42,482 nucleotides of DNA from Pleurotus djamor (lineage: Eukaryota > Basidiomycota > Agaricomycetes > Agaricales > Pleurotaceae). A program made the position numbers and the translations under genes. Below are positions 22,527-33,590 of the stretch, in pieces. The notes beneath the pieces were generated by a model. It was not told the origin of the DNA. It did no database searches and saw only the letters and a program-made list of their open reading frames with translations. The stretch is from contig JAPEVF010000386.1 in assembly GCA_029747585.1 (NCBI GenBank), positions 1 through 42,482 on the forward strand, given 5' to 3'. How positions within the stretch are numbered: the stretch's first letter is position 1; each line of letters begins with the position of its first letter.

Positions 22527-23867
22527 ATGCCACCCCGTTCCATCCATGANTTTATTAAATAGGACTCCCACCCCAAGTCCACCCTCGTCGCCTCGACAGA
22601 CAGGCGAACAAGGCCTTGATGATGTGCCTGATATGTCCGACTCAAGTTCGAGCCCACCCCCTACTTTTGACCCGGTCAACAATGAGGAATTAACAAGACA
22701 TCCGGGAAATCCACGTAAACGACGGTCACCTGAAGACACAGAACAATTTGTAGACTCTGTCAGCCGTGCTGTTCGTCTCAAGGCTACTTCTCGCGGTGAG
22801 CTCCATGCGTTCACAAAGGTGCTTCCCGCTCTCCGTTCTATTGTACGCGCTTGCTCATGTGGGGTAAAGTTGTCTGACGCAGAGCAATCAGTATGGTTCG
22901 CATCACGCCTCCTCAAGATTAACGAGACAATTGGCAGTCTTCAACCACCCGACGCTGTTTATGAAATACCGTCATCGCTAGAGGTTTGTCTTTTGGTCAC
23001 CGGTACTTCCAAGCTCGAACCATCATATTAAACACCCCGTTTTTCAGAACCGGATTGAACGCTACGCATTCGTTCTCTTGGTTTCCCCCACGACATCGGG
23101 ATACATCAAAAACAGTGGCCCTGTCAAGGTTATTCTGGTATGTGTTATCCTTCAACATTCAGTCTTCGCACAACCCTCAACTTTCTGTGTTTCTTCAGTC
23201 TCACCTTGAGTCAAACCCCTCCTGGGGCTTGACCCCTGACGTGAAAGCTGACAAGATCAAGCACAACATCATCACCACCAGACTTCGCCTCAGGCTCACT
23301 TATCGCCGGAATGAAATCAAGAAAGCTGTAAGTGACCACTCATATATTCCGGGCCTGATTTGTGACTTCGCATAGATCAAGGACTCTCTCGCAAGCACGC
23401 CCCCTATGGACATTGTAACGCTATGCGAGACCATCGTTGCTTTAGGGGAAAGGATTGTCACCGTTAAGATTTCCCTTCAACTAGCCGCTCGCGTTGCCTT
23501 TCTCGTACGTTCTCAAGTGGCTATCAACAAAATATCATTTGAATTCCTTTCCTTAGCGCGCCGTCTATCGGGATCAACTCGGCGACCACGATTCAGACCG
23601 CGTTGAAAAGTACTGGGATGCTGTGGACAGTCAACTTAAGGAGGTGCGAAGCAAGTTTGTTGGAGAGGATTCAGAACACCGCACAACGCAGTATGTTATC
23701 CACACTTTCGCTTACTTGAGACTAATTCACATCGCCTTGGTTGCCCCCCCAGATTCTTCGCCGCGATACTCAAAGAAGACCGAGCATCGTATGGCAACCC
23801 CTTGATGGAGGGACTGTCTTTGTTGTCAGCAGCGAACCCTTTCGCCGACGCCGACGGTACAAATTGA
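22527..23867 (+). CDS. Companion protein of the divergent mobile-element pair (unknown function)
   Basis: Six exons: 22527-22983, 23048-23137, 23199-23327, 23376-23504, 23557-23690 and 23753-23867. They give about 350 residues once the N at 22550 is dropped; with the N kept, the frame breaks after 'PPRSIH'. The N-terminus is Pro/Ser-rich and basic ('RKRRSPEDTE'). The rest is mostly helical, with 'RIERYAFVLLVSPTTSGYI', 'GLTPDVKADKIKHNIITTRL' and 'DIVTLCETIVALGERI'. There is no recognisable catalytic motif, signal peptide or membrane segment. I recall similar proteins beside the large partner gene in other Agaricomycete genomes, which suggests a fixed two-gene unit, but I cannot verify this here. 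It may assist DNA binding or transposition; that is inference. Confidence 0.66.
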
Positions 23868-24720
23868 ACACCACCCGAACGAGCAACAACAGAGCCCTCT
23901 ACCGAGTATGAAGCATCTCAGACTGGCACACCATACCCCCTTCCCCGTTTGCGTTAGAGTAAAACACTCATTTAACAACCCCACATTAATATACAATCAT
24001 TCTATATTCATCATGTCAATTTACGCCGAAGCACATTTAAATAAATCATTGTCTAAACAACCCCAAAATATTCTTGAGTTATCCCGGAACTGATTATAAA
24101 CGCTTTTAACCAAGGAAACCTGGGTGATCTGAGGATGTCTAGATAAGGTTGGTAACACATTATCAAAGGCTCGCGCGGGTCGTCGCAGAAATGGCAGCAC
24201 ACCATTGAGGAGACATTTGTTCGGAGGTCCCCAGGATGACCAACTCGGACATCCATCGGAGCCAACATCCAAGGATATCCACGGATTCGATGTTTCAACA
24301 TCCCTGGATATTGCCAAGTGCATCCGACGACATCGGCAGCCCTACCCAAAAATATGATCGGCCGGATGTGATTCCAAGGTCCTCAGCCACTGGCGGTGTA
24401 GGCTGGAAACCAACCTCTATGACGAGAGGATGATAGTCGATCCTCTGAGAATAGACCAATGACCCGCCTTTGACCCGCCTGGAACTCACGCGTGTACAAC
24501 ACAAAGTAGAAGTAGAGACAAAATGAAGAGGAGGATGTTAGCAGGGGTAACAAGAGAGGGATCGAGCGGGGAGGCGACACGGAACGCGAGAGCTAGAGAG
24601 GAATAAGAATCTCAGTATTGGGGTACAATACTAACTGTACAGTACATCAACTATACCTAGAGAGGAATTTATAAGACTACATGCATGTGAGTTATATAAG
24701 TACTCAAGAATGCTTATCAA
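23868..24720. repeat. Right flank of the mobile element with subterminal repeats
   Basis: No gene. ACATCC occurs at 24249, 24265 and 24298, with GATATCC at 24274 and reverse-orientation GGATGT at 24133 and 24364, mirroring the cluster at 17485-17547. Farther right (24399-24450) lies a short tract related to 29082-29145. The remaining sequence to 24720 is unassigned. Confidence 0.5.
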
Positions 24721-24722
24721 TA

Positions 24723-24862
24723 GAGACTATCTGCAACCCATCGCGAACTCAAACCCGTCGCAATCAAGGGTCATATTTGAGGGGGATTTCTGAGGATTTG
24801 GCAGAGGCCTTGGCATTTTTGTCGCGGAGCAGACCACTTCGCGACGGGCTGCAGATAGTCTC
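24723..24862. mobile_element. 140-bp MITE with 28-bp terminal inverted repeats and TA target duplication
   Basis: The left end GAGACTATCTGCAACCC and the reverse complement of the right end GAGACTATCTGCAGCCC agree at about 25 of 28 positions. Both ends are bordered by TA (24721-24722 and 24863-24864), as expected for Tc1/mariner-type integration. The interior has no coding capacity. It is therefore a non-autonomous miniature element that would need a transposase from elsewhere. Its terminal sequence is unrelated to the flanks of the larger neighbouring element. Confidence 0.72.
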
Positions 24863-24864
24863 TA

Positions 24865-25392
24865 ATATTGTTTGTGTATATATTTCATCTCCGACCTTAG
24901 AAGATGCACCACTTCTCAGGAGTAGCTCTTTCTGTGAAGCCCTAAGGCCTCAAGATCAAGCCTCAAGCTTCAGTGATCAGTTCCATGTACATTTCATATG
25001 CGGCATCTTCGAACACACCGTGTGCGCAACAGTTCGCCATCCGAGTCATCCGGATCGGCGTGATTTTACGACGCGTCGAACCAGCGACTGAAATGGCCAC
25101 CGCCAAGAGCGAAGTTGCTTGATTGGATGACAAGCCTTTGGCGAGGGAAGCAGCATGACGAGGATTAGATGGCGAGCCCGCAAGAGCCTCTTATGAATGT
25201 GGAACGCTCGTCGTCCAATTCCGTGAAAGCCGTGAAAGCGTATGGACCACGGGGAAACCGTTGAATCAAAAGTGAAAAATAGCCCAACTGTTATGAAGAA
25301 ACAAAATATATCTGCAAACCATCTAAATTGAGCCACGCAAACGCAGAACGAAGGGTAAGATGCTTATGCGTACCTATCTGGTACACTAAGGA
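24865..25392. other. Intergenic, 3' side of NOP4
   Basis: About 530 bp between the MITE and the NOP4 stop codon. It should contain the NOP4 3' UTR. Its last 60 bp resemble the start of the pseudogene at 14283, showing that the duplication included downstream DNA. No coding exon is supportable. Confidence 0.4.
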
Positions 25393-28300
25393 CTACAACT
25401 TATTTTTCTGTCGTTGTTTTCGTTTTCTTCCAATCAAAGAACCCAGCTTGTTCCCAAGTTTCGTGCTCTCCTCAGAAGACGGTGAGTCCTTGGTCCGAGA
25501 TTTTTTGATGGCCTGTGTCGGCTCTTCGGTGGATGCTTTGGAGTCGTCTGCAGAATGACGACGCTTTTCGGGGGAGCGTTTGGATTCTCCAGTGTCCGGA
25601 GCCGAACTAGGCTTGCGTTTCCCGTCTTTACTACCTTGTTCATGTTCGGTAGACTAGAAGAGATAAAAATCAGTTCAGAACGATACGATGGAAGCGCGAA
25701 TAAATTACTGGGTCTGGCGCTCTCTCCTTCTGCATTGTAGCACGGCGCTGTACAACCTGGATGTTTTCAATAGAGAACTCCACAACCAAAGAATCTTTCG
25801 AGCTTTTCGGTGTGCCTTTCTCGAGTTCGTCCTTCATTCTCTTGAGCCTAGATTCGTCGGCTTCGTCTCCCTGAGCCGTCTTCAATCTCTGCTTCTCAAG
25901 CTTGATCAGATCCTCCAACTCTTCCTTCCACCAAACCTTGAACAAGCTGATAGCTTCGGGGTTATTGTTAGTCCAACGAAGGACGCGCAAAGCATCTGCA
26001 TGTTTATGCAACTCGACGAACCCGTAGCCTTTGCTACGACCTTTGCCAGTCACAGGGTCGACGCGCTCTGCCAGGCGGACTATCTTGGCTTGCTTCACGC
26101 CAGTGTTCCGACCTGGACGTCCTTTCGAACCTTTCGACACGTCTTTACTGTCATCGGCATCAACGGTTACGGCGAGTTCATCTTCAGTGAGACCATCCCT
26201 CCGACCTTCCTTGACCTCTGTTTTGAACGCTCGTATCGCGTGTATCGCAAGACGTTTCAGCATACGCTCAGTGACAAATAGCGGTATTTGTCGAACGCTG
26301 AGACGTGTCTTCGACATGAAAAGAGAGGGGTTGGACCGAAGTAACGTCCGACGTCTGTTGAAAGCCGTGGTTCGACGTTCGATTTCCGCAGTGCCGAGTG
26401 ACTCGGCTGCCTTGGAATTGGGGAGGATGACTACGCGATAGGTCCAATGAGTGCGTGCACCGTCAGTTACAGGAAAGGAAGCTTACCTCCTTCACGCAAG
26501 AGATATAGATTCCGCTTGTCAGCCTTCTCGCGCTGTTTCTCTCCGTCTTCCTTGAGCTTGTGAGCGACATCTCTGGTCACGGCACGGACGACGTCTAGAG
26601 TGCGTCCATGAAGGACAAGGCTCTGAGCCAAGGAAGACGACGGATCCGGCGTAAGGATAGAAGGCATTACGAAGGGGTTGGACTTTGGCTGTTTGGGGTG
26701 ATTGAGTAGGGGAAGTGACTAGACAATTTGAAACACACCGTAGGATTACCGGAACCCATGGTTTCTAAGCGTAAAAGCTCACTCTGATGTATGACCTTGT
26801 CAGCGTCTTCCTTGTTCCAGAAGCAAGCAAAGCCTGTTCCCCGGGATCGGCCAGTCTCATGGTCAATAGTAATTCGAGCATACCGTAGCGGACCGAACGC
26901 GCGGAATCTAGCAAGAAAATAAGCACCCAAAATTTTTAAAGACGGGATACGAGACTTACAATGTCCGTAGATCATCTTCGGTTGCGTCAAAAGGAACATT
27001 GCGAACGAAGAGAGTTGTCCCAACATCGGTCTGAGGCAGCTGGGGCTTGACCGGCTGGTCCTCGCGCTCTTCGTCACTCTCATCATTATCGTCCTCGTCA
27101 CTTGCTTCGTCTTCGTCCTCATGAAGCCCAAGCTCGCTGCCTTCCTCAGATTCTTCACTTTCGCTTCCATCCTCAGCATCCTCATCCTCATCACCACTAT
27201 CTTTGTCACTTTCAGCGACCTCCTCCGCATCCTCCGCCTCTGCCTCGTCCATTTCAGCCTTTGCCATCTCCTCTGCCCATCTATCCTTGCTCAGTGCCCA
27301 ATCAACCGCAATGACACGACCGCCCTCATCCACACCTTCCTCCGCTCCTTCGTTTCCAGCCTCTCCAGCCTGTATCTTCTGTTCTATCCGTCGCAACTTC
27401 TTTTTCTTCTGTTTGTCCGATGCTAACGACGCAGCCAGCCCGGAACGAAGCTTTACGCCATTGCAAGCCTCCATTGCCTTTTCCGCGTCTTTCTTGCTGA
27501 CCATCCAGACGAAAGCAAAGCCTTTCGAGCGCGATTTCGAGGCCTGACCTTGATCGTCTGTTACATTGGTGGTGGGGATATGAATAGAGAATATGGGTCC
27601 GTGGGGTAGGAAGATAGCGCGGAGATCTTGTTCGGTCGCATCGAAAGGGAGATTCCGCACAATGAGGCGACTCGATCGACTGGGTGTAGACGTCTTCGCG
27701 GCGGATGGTTTGGCCGATATATGGGTAATTTTATCGAGCCGCTTCTTCAACGCCACGGAAAGCAAAGCACCCTTGAATACGTGTGCGTGCAGTTTATCCA
27801 CAGCCTTGCTTGCAGACTCTGGCGTCGAAAACTGGACGTGCGCGATTGAAGGGTCCTCCGTCTGGTCATCTAGCTTGAGCGGCCACACTAACTCTTCGGC
27901 GCCATCGTACTTGCGCATTTTCTTCCATAGAGCCTTCGACTCGATCCCAGAGGGTAGTCCAGAGACAACAATAGTACGAATGGCCAAAGGATCGTTTGGG
28001 GGACGGATTTGCTGTGGCCGAGGTTTCCTTTCCACTTTGGGTTTTTGTGGAGAAGGTTCATCGACCTCGGTGCTGGTTGGTTGATCTTTCTTTGAGACCT
28101 GTAATCTCATAAATACAATCCAATTCATCCCAAGTTCGAGACTCACCTTTTGATTCGCCCATTGAACTCTTAGACCACGTCCTACCAAAGTTATCCCGTC
28201 GCGAGTGATCGTCTCCAAAGCTGATTCTGCGTCCTCCTTGATAGCAAAGGAGACATATCCTACGCCTTTAGATACGCCTGTTCCCTGTTCAGTAACCACG

Positions 28301-28498
28301 AAAGCTGAGCGAACGGGGGCGATATCCGAGAACAATGTCTGCAGGTCGACCGATGTTGCCGAGTATGGGAGGTTTGAAACGAATAAGGTGGATCTAAAGG
28401 CATATTTATGAGCATACAATACTTACATCGATAGAATTGCCTTACCCATGGCCTTCTTCACGATCTTTTCGTTTGCCGAGAGTCGTGGACGCCGACAT
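25393..28498 (-). CDS. NOP4: Nop4/RBM28-like nucleolar RNA-binding protein
   Basis: This is a multi-RRM factor for 60S ribosomal subunit assembly and 27S pre-rRNA processing in the nucleolus. Seven exons: 28498-28446, 28393-28147, 28098-26960, 26907-26739, 26688-26487, 26430-25709 and 25653-25393, giving 930 residues. RRM1 begins near residue 18 ('STLFVSNLPYSAT'), RRM2 near 141 ('RTIVVSGLPSG'), RRM3 near 245 ('RLIVRNLPFDATEQDL') and RRM4 near 459 ('TLFVRNVPFDATEDDL', continuing 'GRSRGTGFACFW'). A fifth RRM-like stretch lies further on ('LSVRQIPLFVTERML' ... 'GKGRSKGYGFVEL'). A long acidic linker separates RRM3 and RRM4. The tail is basic ('RKRKQRQKNKL'). The second intron (48 nt, no stop) could be read through. 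The number and order of domains and the acidic linker fit Nop4. A broken partial copy lies at 15356-14283. Confidence 0.92.
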
Positions 28499-29202
28499 AT
28501 TCAGTCACAATTCAGTCATCCACTAAAAATTTTGGTGGCGCTTAGTGCAGCTGCAATGCGCGAGCGCCCAATCTACGTATTTTTCTCGAGTCGACCCCCT
28601 TCAAGCTTCATCACCCACTCCCGCCTGTAATACACCCTTGATCTCAGAGAACTGGCTTGGAATGCTTCAATCTACCCAAAGGACTAATCTGATAGAGCTA
28701 GGAATTGGGTAGGAATCGCAAATATTCAAAAGACCACCTTATTTGATCTCAATGCGTCAATTCACAGCTGAAGTATCAGAACAGAGGGCCGTTTGGTGTA
28801 CTCCGTGCCCCCGCAACGCAGGAATCAGGCTTGGTCAACGATAGGGAGAGGTGAGCATGTGTTGGAGCTGGGTTGAGGCTAGGAATCCCTTGCCACGTTG
28901 CCCGCGTTCGCCACAACCATCTCAACAAGTCTGCAACAGGTTACAGTTGACAACTGACTAGATATTATTGCAGCTGCAAGTTACATCATGGAATGCGAAC
29001 GGTCAGCACCTGCTACTTTTCGAAGGCAAAGCGGATATTTGGAGATTAACATCACCCAAGTTCTCGAATCTCGACCACTCCAGGCTGGAAACCCAACTCT
29101 ACTCTACTACGAGGGGACGATAGTCGATACGACAGTCCCAGAGACTAAGTTTCGCAGCAGACACGGACTGCGAGCCGTGTCGAAGTACTTCACGTCGCAA
29201 GT
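28499..29202. other. Intergenic between divergent NOP4 and kinase-like genes
   Basis: About 700 bp. The left end holds the NOP4 promoter. An open frame at 28988-29257 ('QAGNPTLLYYEGTIVD') may be an upstream exon of the kinase-like gene or a repeat remnant: its middle (29082-29145) resembles 24399-24450. I could not settle the 5' end of the kinase-like gene. Confidence 0.35.
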
Positions 29203-30829
29203 TTGGCGACGGTGTCGTGGTCCAGCATCTGGGCTCGTAAATCTGGGCTGTCACTGAATGAACATATCGCAACAAGCATGCTTTTCACCGGCAATTTTCT
29301 TCAAGTCATCCACGAAGCCACTCAACTCGAGCCACAATTGTACGTGACCGCGTTTCAAATATTTACCGACTCTAACCACTCGATCCATTTAGCGGCGATA
29401 CCGCCTGGCCCTTCCATGTCATTGCGCACGTTGAAAATTCCGTTCACAATGGCAAAGTTTACGGCTTCAAGCCCAAAAGCAGCTTTGCTCTCATGCATTC
29501 CGGACTCCCCGTCCATTTCGTCCAAGTTAGTTCACAACAGGCACGGGCTCGTTCTTCCGACCTCGACCGCCCTCTTCTATCGGGGTCCTTTGTTGTTCGC
29601 TTCGCCAACGGTTTCTGGCCGGCGTACATGAAGGATGAAAACTTCGTTCTACCATTATTTTTCGTCCGATCAGATGGAACAATAGACCAATACATCATGT
29701 TCCAAAATCTACGAGACAATGTCAGTTCAGCTCCACTCTTGTGGTCATGATCCTGCGACTCAAGTGTGACTCCAGAATGTTTACTACCGTCACAAACGAT
29801 TTGATGTTGACGACGTTACCCCCCTTTGAAGTTGTACTCAACCTGTACAATCTCGTTTCAATGTTTGGTCGTGCTGGACAGCAGAACGACGAGGCGCGCA
29901 GCCTCGTCCAGAGGCTGAATAGCTCTATCGACTCGTTCAAGTGCAACCAGTCAGCTGATTTCGAGGCCTTTCACATTCCTCCCTCTGACGGAAAGAGCGA
30001 GAAAGACTGCAAGGTTGGAAGGGGGGTTAATAAGGACGACTTGATCGCTCATGGCTATGAAGTGGACGAATCTATTGGTGAAACTGGCAAAATGGCGATG
30101 CCAGATTGTATCCGTCCGGCGTGCTCTTTTCCTGTCGCGTTTGCATCCTGGTTTATTTTAACTGGTTGCTTCGAACAGCATGTGTTCCGAGTCCGGAAGA
30201 AACCAGGACCTGGCAAGGTCTTCATCGCGAAGAAAACCTCTGTGCATGAAACCCAAACCCTCAAGGCAATTCATTCCCTGTGCCCGTCCTCTAACCTCTT
30301 CATCTCCCCGGTGGAGACTTGTGGTATCCCAGAACATCCTTGGATCATCCTTCCCCAAATGTCATACTCGCTCGATACGTACCTCGCATTACCTTCGAAT
30401 GAAGCCGTCGGACGAGGACCTTCTATATGCTGGGATATCATCGCCGCATTATCCTGTTTACCCCTTGACTTACACATCGCTCATCGGGATATTAGACCAT
30501 CCAATATCGTTCTCGATGGTCTTGCTCGTGCGAAGCTCATCGACTTCCACATTGCTATCCAAGTTTCCGATAAAAATGAAGAGGTTGCCGACCTGCGCGT
30601 TACTTCCGGTTGGATGGCCCCCGAGGTTGAAGAGTGCAGGACCCATAGCCCTATCAAAGCCAACCGATGGGCGTGTGGACGTCTTATTCGCTACCTTCTG
30701 TCCAATCTTCGGGTCAACGACCGAAAGCTTTACTCAATGGCTAACAACCTCATGAAGGTCAACCCTTCAAATCGCCCATCTCTTGCAACTTATCTTAACA
30801 TGAAACTGGAAGTCGAGTCACCACCCTAA
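29203..30829 (+). CDS. Protein kinase-like gene of a multicopy Agaricomycete family, apparent frameshift
   Basis: Exons seen: up to 29339, 29393-29720, and 29776-30829. The 5' end is unresolved. The N-terminal part ('TAWPFHVIAHVENSVHNG', 'FVVRFANGFWPAYMKDENF', 'NVYYRHKRFDVDD') resembles a lineage-specific domain that precedes kinase-like domains in Agaricomycetes. The frame then breaks at a run of six C (29819-29824); with five it would continue as 'TPFEVVLNLYNLVSMF'. The C-terminal part is kinase-like: 'KVFIAKKT' supplies a candidate Lys, 'HRDIRPSNIVLDG' the catalytic loop, and 'WMAPEVEE' the APE motif. DFG is replaced by DFH ('LIDFHIA') and a P-loop is not clear, so it may be a pseudokinase. 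Either the C-run is a sequencing error or the gene is freshly broken. Confidence 0.55.
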
Positions 30830-31359
30830 CCGTAGATACGAAGGAAACGCTTCGAGCAGCCTGGAAACTGGGAATGGTACGCCCCAAGTGGCACGGAGTT
30901 GGCTGGAACGTACCGACACTTTATCTATGATAAAAATGGGGTAAAAGAATGAACGCCGTCTGAGCCCTCGTCAGCATATTCTGATGCAGACAAGTTTTAC
31001 CCCCATTGCTTATAATGACAAGTTTACTTCCAAAAAGCCACGCGCCACTGCATGATTTCCTTGGCGCCGGGCCATTTTCTGCCTCCATGCCAAGTCAATG
31101 CCAAGCCCATGGTCCTGCCAGCGGAAAAGTTTTTGGTCGACTAGTGGGCGTGAATCGGACGCCATATCTGCTAGCAGCGTCGTGCCGTAGAGCTAATTGC
31201 TCGACCAGTACCTGGTAACGGCAAAAGGTCGACATATATAATGAGGATGATGCGCTGCATTTCCAACCTACGTTCACTCTTCTCAACCTGATTGAGGTAG
31301 GCGAGGCGTCCCATAGCATTCCAACATTCTGCTAATATCTTCTTCTGCACTATGGTCAG
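30830..31359. promoter_or_regulatory. Upstream region of the secreted-protein gene with a TATA-like box
   Basis: About 530 bp with no coding exon. ACATATATAATG at about 31232-31243 is a good TATA candidate 120 bp before the start codon at 31360. The left part holds the 3' UTR of the kinase-like gene. Confidence 0.4.
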
Positions 31360-33590
31360 ATGCAGACCACAGCGGTACTCCTGTGGGCTTTCTCGGTATC
31401 GGCTGCCTTGGCGCGACCCGCGAACGATTGGTCTAAGCCATGCTTCGACGGAGAATGTGCTTATGATCTCCCAGCAGAGACCGGTGTTACCTCTGGAGTC
31501 CTCAGGATTGTGAGTACCTGATCACTTAGACAAATTGATGAACTCGGACTTATATAACTATTCTATAGAGCGGTTCGCCCCATGCCATTGCAGACATCAC
31601 ACCAGCGGCCGGATGGGTACTTCTTGAATGCGATCCTAACGCTGTCGCACAGGAGATCCGGCTCGTCTGTCAGAGCGATGATCACTTGGATAACTGCAGC
31701 CATCTCTTCTCTGGTCATGGTCCAGTGGACAAAGTCGTCCGTTTGCCCGATGGCGTATGTATCATCAATTCCCTCTAAATTATGTTTCACGGTCTTACAT
31801 TCCATAGTGTGCTAGCTTCAACCCATTCCTCCGGGTAGCTGCTGCATGGGTATCGGAAGATCAGTCTCTCCCTTCCTCGGCTAAAGTGATGCGGAGAGAT
31901 GGTTCCGCACCACAGATCCACACATTGCGTGTTGATGCGGTAATGCTTGCAACTTTTGTTTTCACGTAATGTTACTGAAAGCCGCCTAGGAATGGGCTCA
32001 AGTCGACGCTTCCAAGTCAATTTCTTAGATTTCTTTAGTCCCTTCCACGTCGCTGATACTGATTAATCAGGGCCGGAGAAGTCAACTTTGCTTTTTTGGC
32101 AACAAACGATCCTAATCCCAGGGATACGAACTTTGCTTCAAACGCTCTTCGTCGTCGCGACCTACCCAACTTCGCAGAATTCGCCCTCCAGCGTCAGTAG
32201 ATGTTTCAACATGCAACTGGTTTGTCCTGACCCTTAAATAGATTATATCGACTCTGCGGACAAGAAATTCGACATCAATCAAACGGCCAAGATCATAGCC
32301 AAACTCTCGGAACCCAAAGAAATCTTCAATAAGGAGCTTTCTTGCAATAGCATCAAGTTGTACGCGAAGGCAGAGGTCGACTTTGATTTTGATGGTTCGG
32401 GCACATTGGTTGTTACTGGAAGTGGGACGCTGCTGCCAAAGCCCAATTTCTCGACTTTCCAGGCGAAAATCAGTACGTTTTGTTCGCGTCAGTGGTGTGA
32501 GTTTGCGTTGACAGGCCGCACAAAAGGCCTCAAGGGTAAATTCGCTGGTTCGGTCGATATCACTGGTGGATTGGAGGTAAGTCGTGCGACCTCTAAGAAG
32601 TATCGTCAATCGAAATTTCATCCCCCCAGGGTACCATCGCCGACACTGGAGAGAAAACGCTCATTAGCAAGAATATTCTCGGTCTCCATATTCCAACGTA
32701 AGTTACTCCGAGAATCAATGGGATGATCAAGCAAAGCATGTTGAATTTCATTCAGCATTCTCAATGTCGGCCCCAAGATATCTTTGCTGGCTAGCTTTGC
32801 CGCGAAGGTTGGCCTAGTCCTCGGCGCTAAGTTGGAGGTTAATTATGACATCAAAAAANGGTCGGCGACCTTCTTATCTGTCGTGGTCTCATCCCAACTA
32901 ACTCTACCTAGCCGAACTAATTTGGCCTCCTTCCAAGACCAAATCAGTCGCCGAGTTTAAGGCAGCCAATAATGGTTTGTCGGCCATGCATCATGGATTG
33001 ACGTCATGCGCTCAATGATCCCAATGATCCCAACAGAAATCAAGCTTACAGCCAACCCGAACGTGGCAGCTGTCAAAGGCTCAGCTGAGGTCCACATCAT
33101 CCCTCAGCTTAGCTTTGGGCTGCAGGCCTTCCAGGACAAATTCGCACATTCTGTGTTCCTGAGGATGGACGGAAAAGGAGAGCTCACGCTCACCCTGGGT
33201 CAGGCCTCGGCTACGTTTAGCAACAAGGACAAGACAACGAAGGAGGCCTTTGTTGGATGCGCGAAGCTCACAGGAGAGCTCAAGGCGGAACTTGGCGCCG
33301 AGTCGAAATTCTTCAGTCTTTGGGACAAGTCAACCAAAGTCCCCGTTTGGAAGAAGGAATATGAGATCTGGGAAGTAAGTGGAGGCTCTTCTGATGGTGT
33401 GCCGAATCGTTTTCTTATCCGCGACCAGGCTTGCTATCCCAAGAAGAAGAAGCGTGGAATCTCGCATTTGATCCATCGCGCGACATTGATTGAAGATGCG
33501 GAAAAGACCGACCTCAAATGCCCCAAGGTGCTGAAGACAATGAGCAAAGGCCTGGAGATTTTCTCCGACTTTGTCAAAGGCTCTTCGTGA
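31360..33590 (+). CDS. Secreted protein of an uncharacterised Agaricomycete family
   Basis: Twelve exons in phase: 31360-31509, 31569-31754, 31808-31939, 31990-32015, 32071-32192, 32242-32472, 32515-32576, 32630-32697, 32756-32860, 32912-32974, 33037-33374 and 33429-33590. The protein begins with a signal peptide ('MQTTAVLLWAFSVSAALA'). The mature part opens 'WSKPCFDGECAYDLP', with paired Cys, then 'SPHAIADITPAAGWVLLECD'. The middle and C-terminus carry repeated beta-type stretches ('GTLVVTGSGTLLPKP', 'LNVGPKISLLASFAAK', 'LSFGLQAFQDKFAHS'). The N at 32859 must be dropped to join 'NYDIKK' to 'AELIWPPSK'. The last intron (54 nt, no stop) could be retained. No enzyme motif is visible. I recognise the architecture from other mushroom genomes but know no function; a secreted or cell-surface role is inferred from the signal peptide. 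Confidence 0.7.

Noticed and set aside
27102..28084. Plus-strand open frames opposite NOP4
   Set aside because: Mirror translations of the acidic and RRM-coding exon; no independent support.
28988..29257. An 89-codon open frame upstream of the kinase-like gene
   Set aside because: It cannot be joined in phase to the following exons with good sites, and its middle resembles a repeat at 24399-24450.
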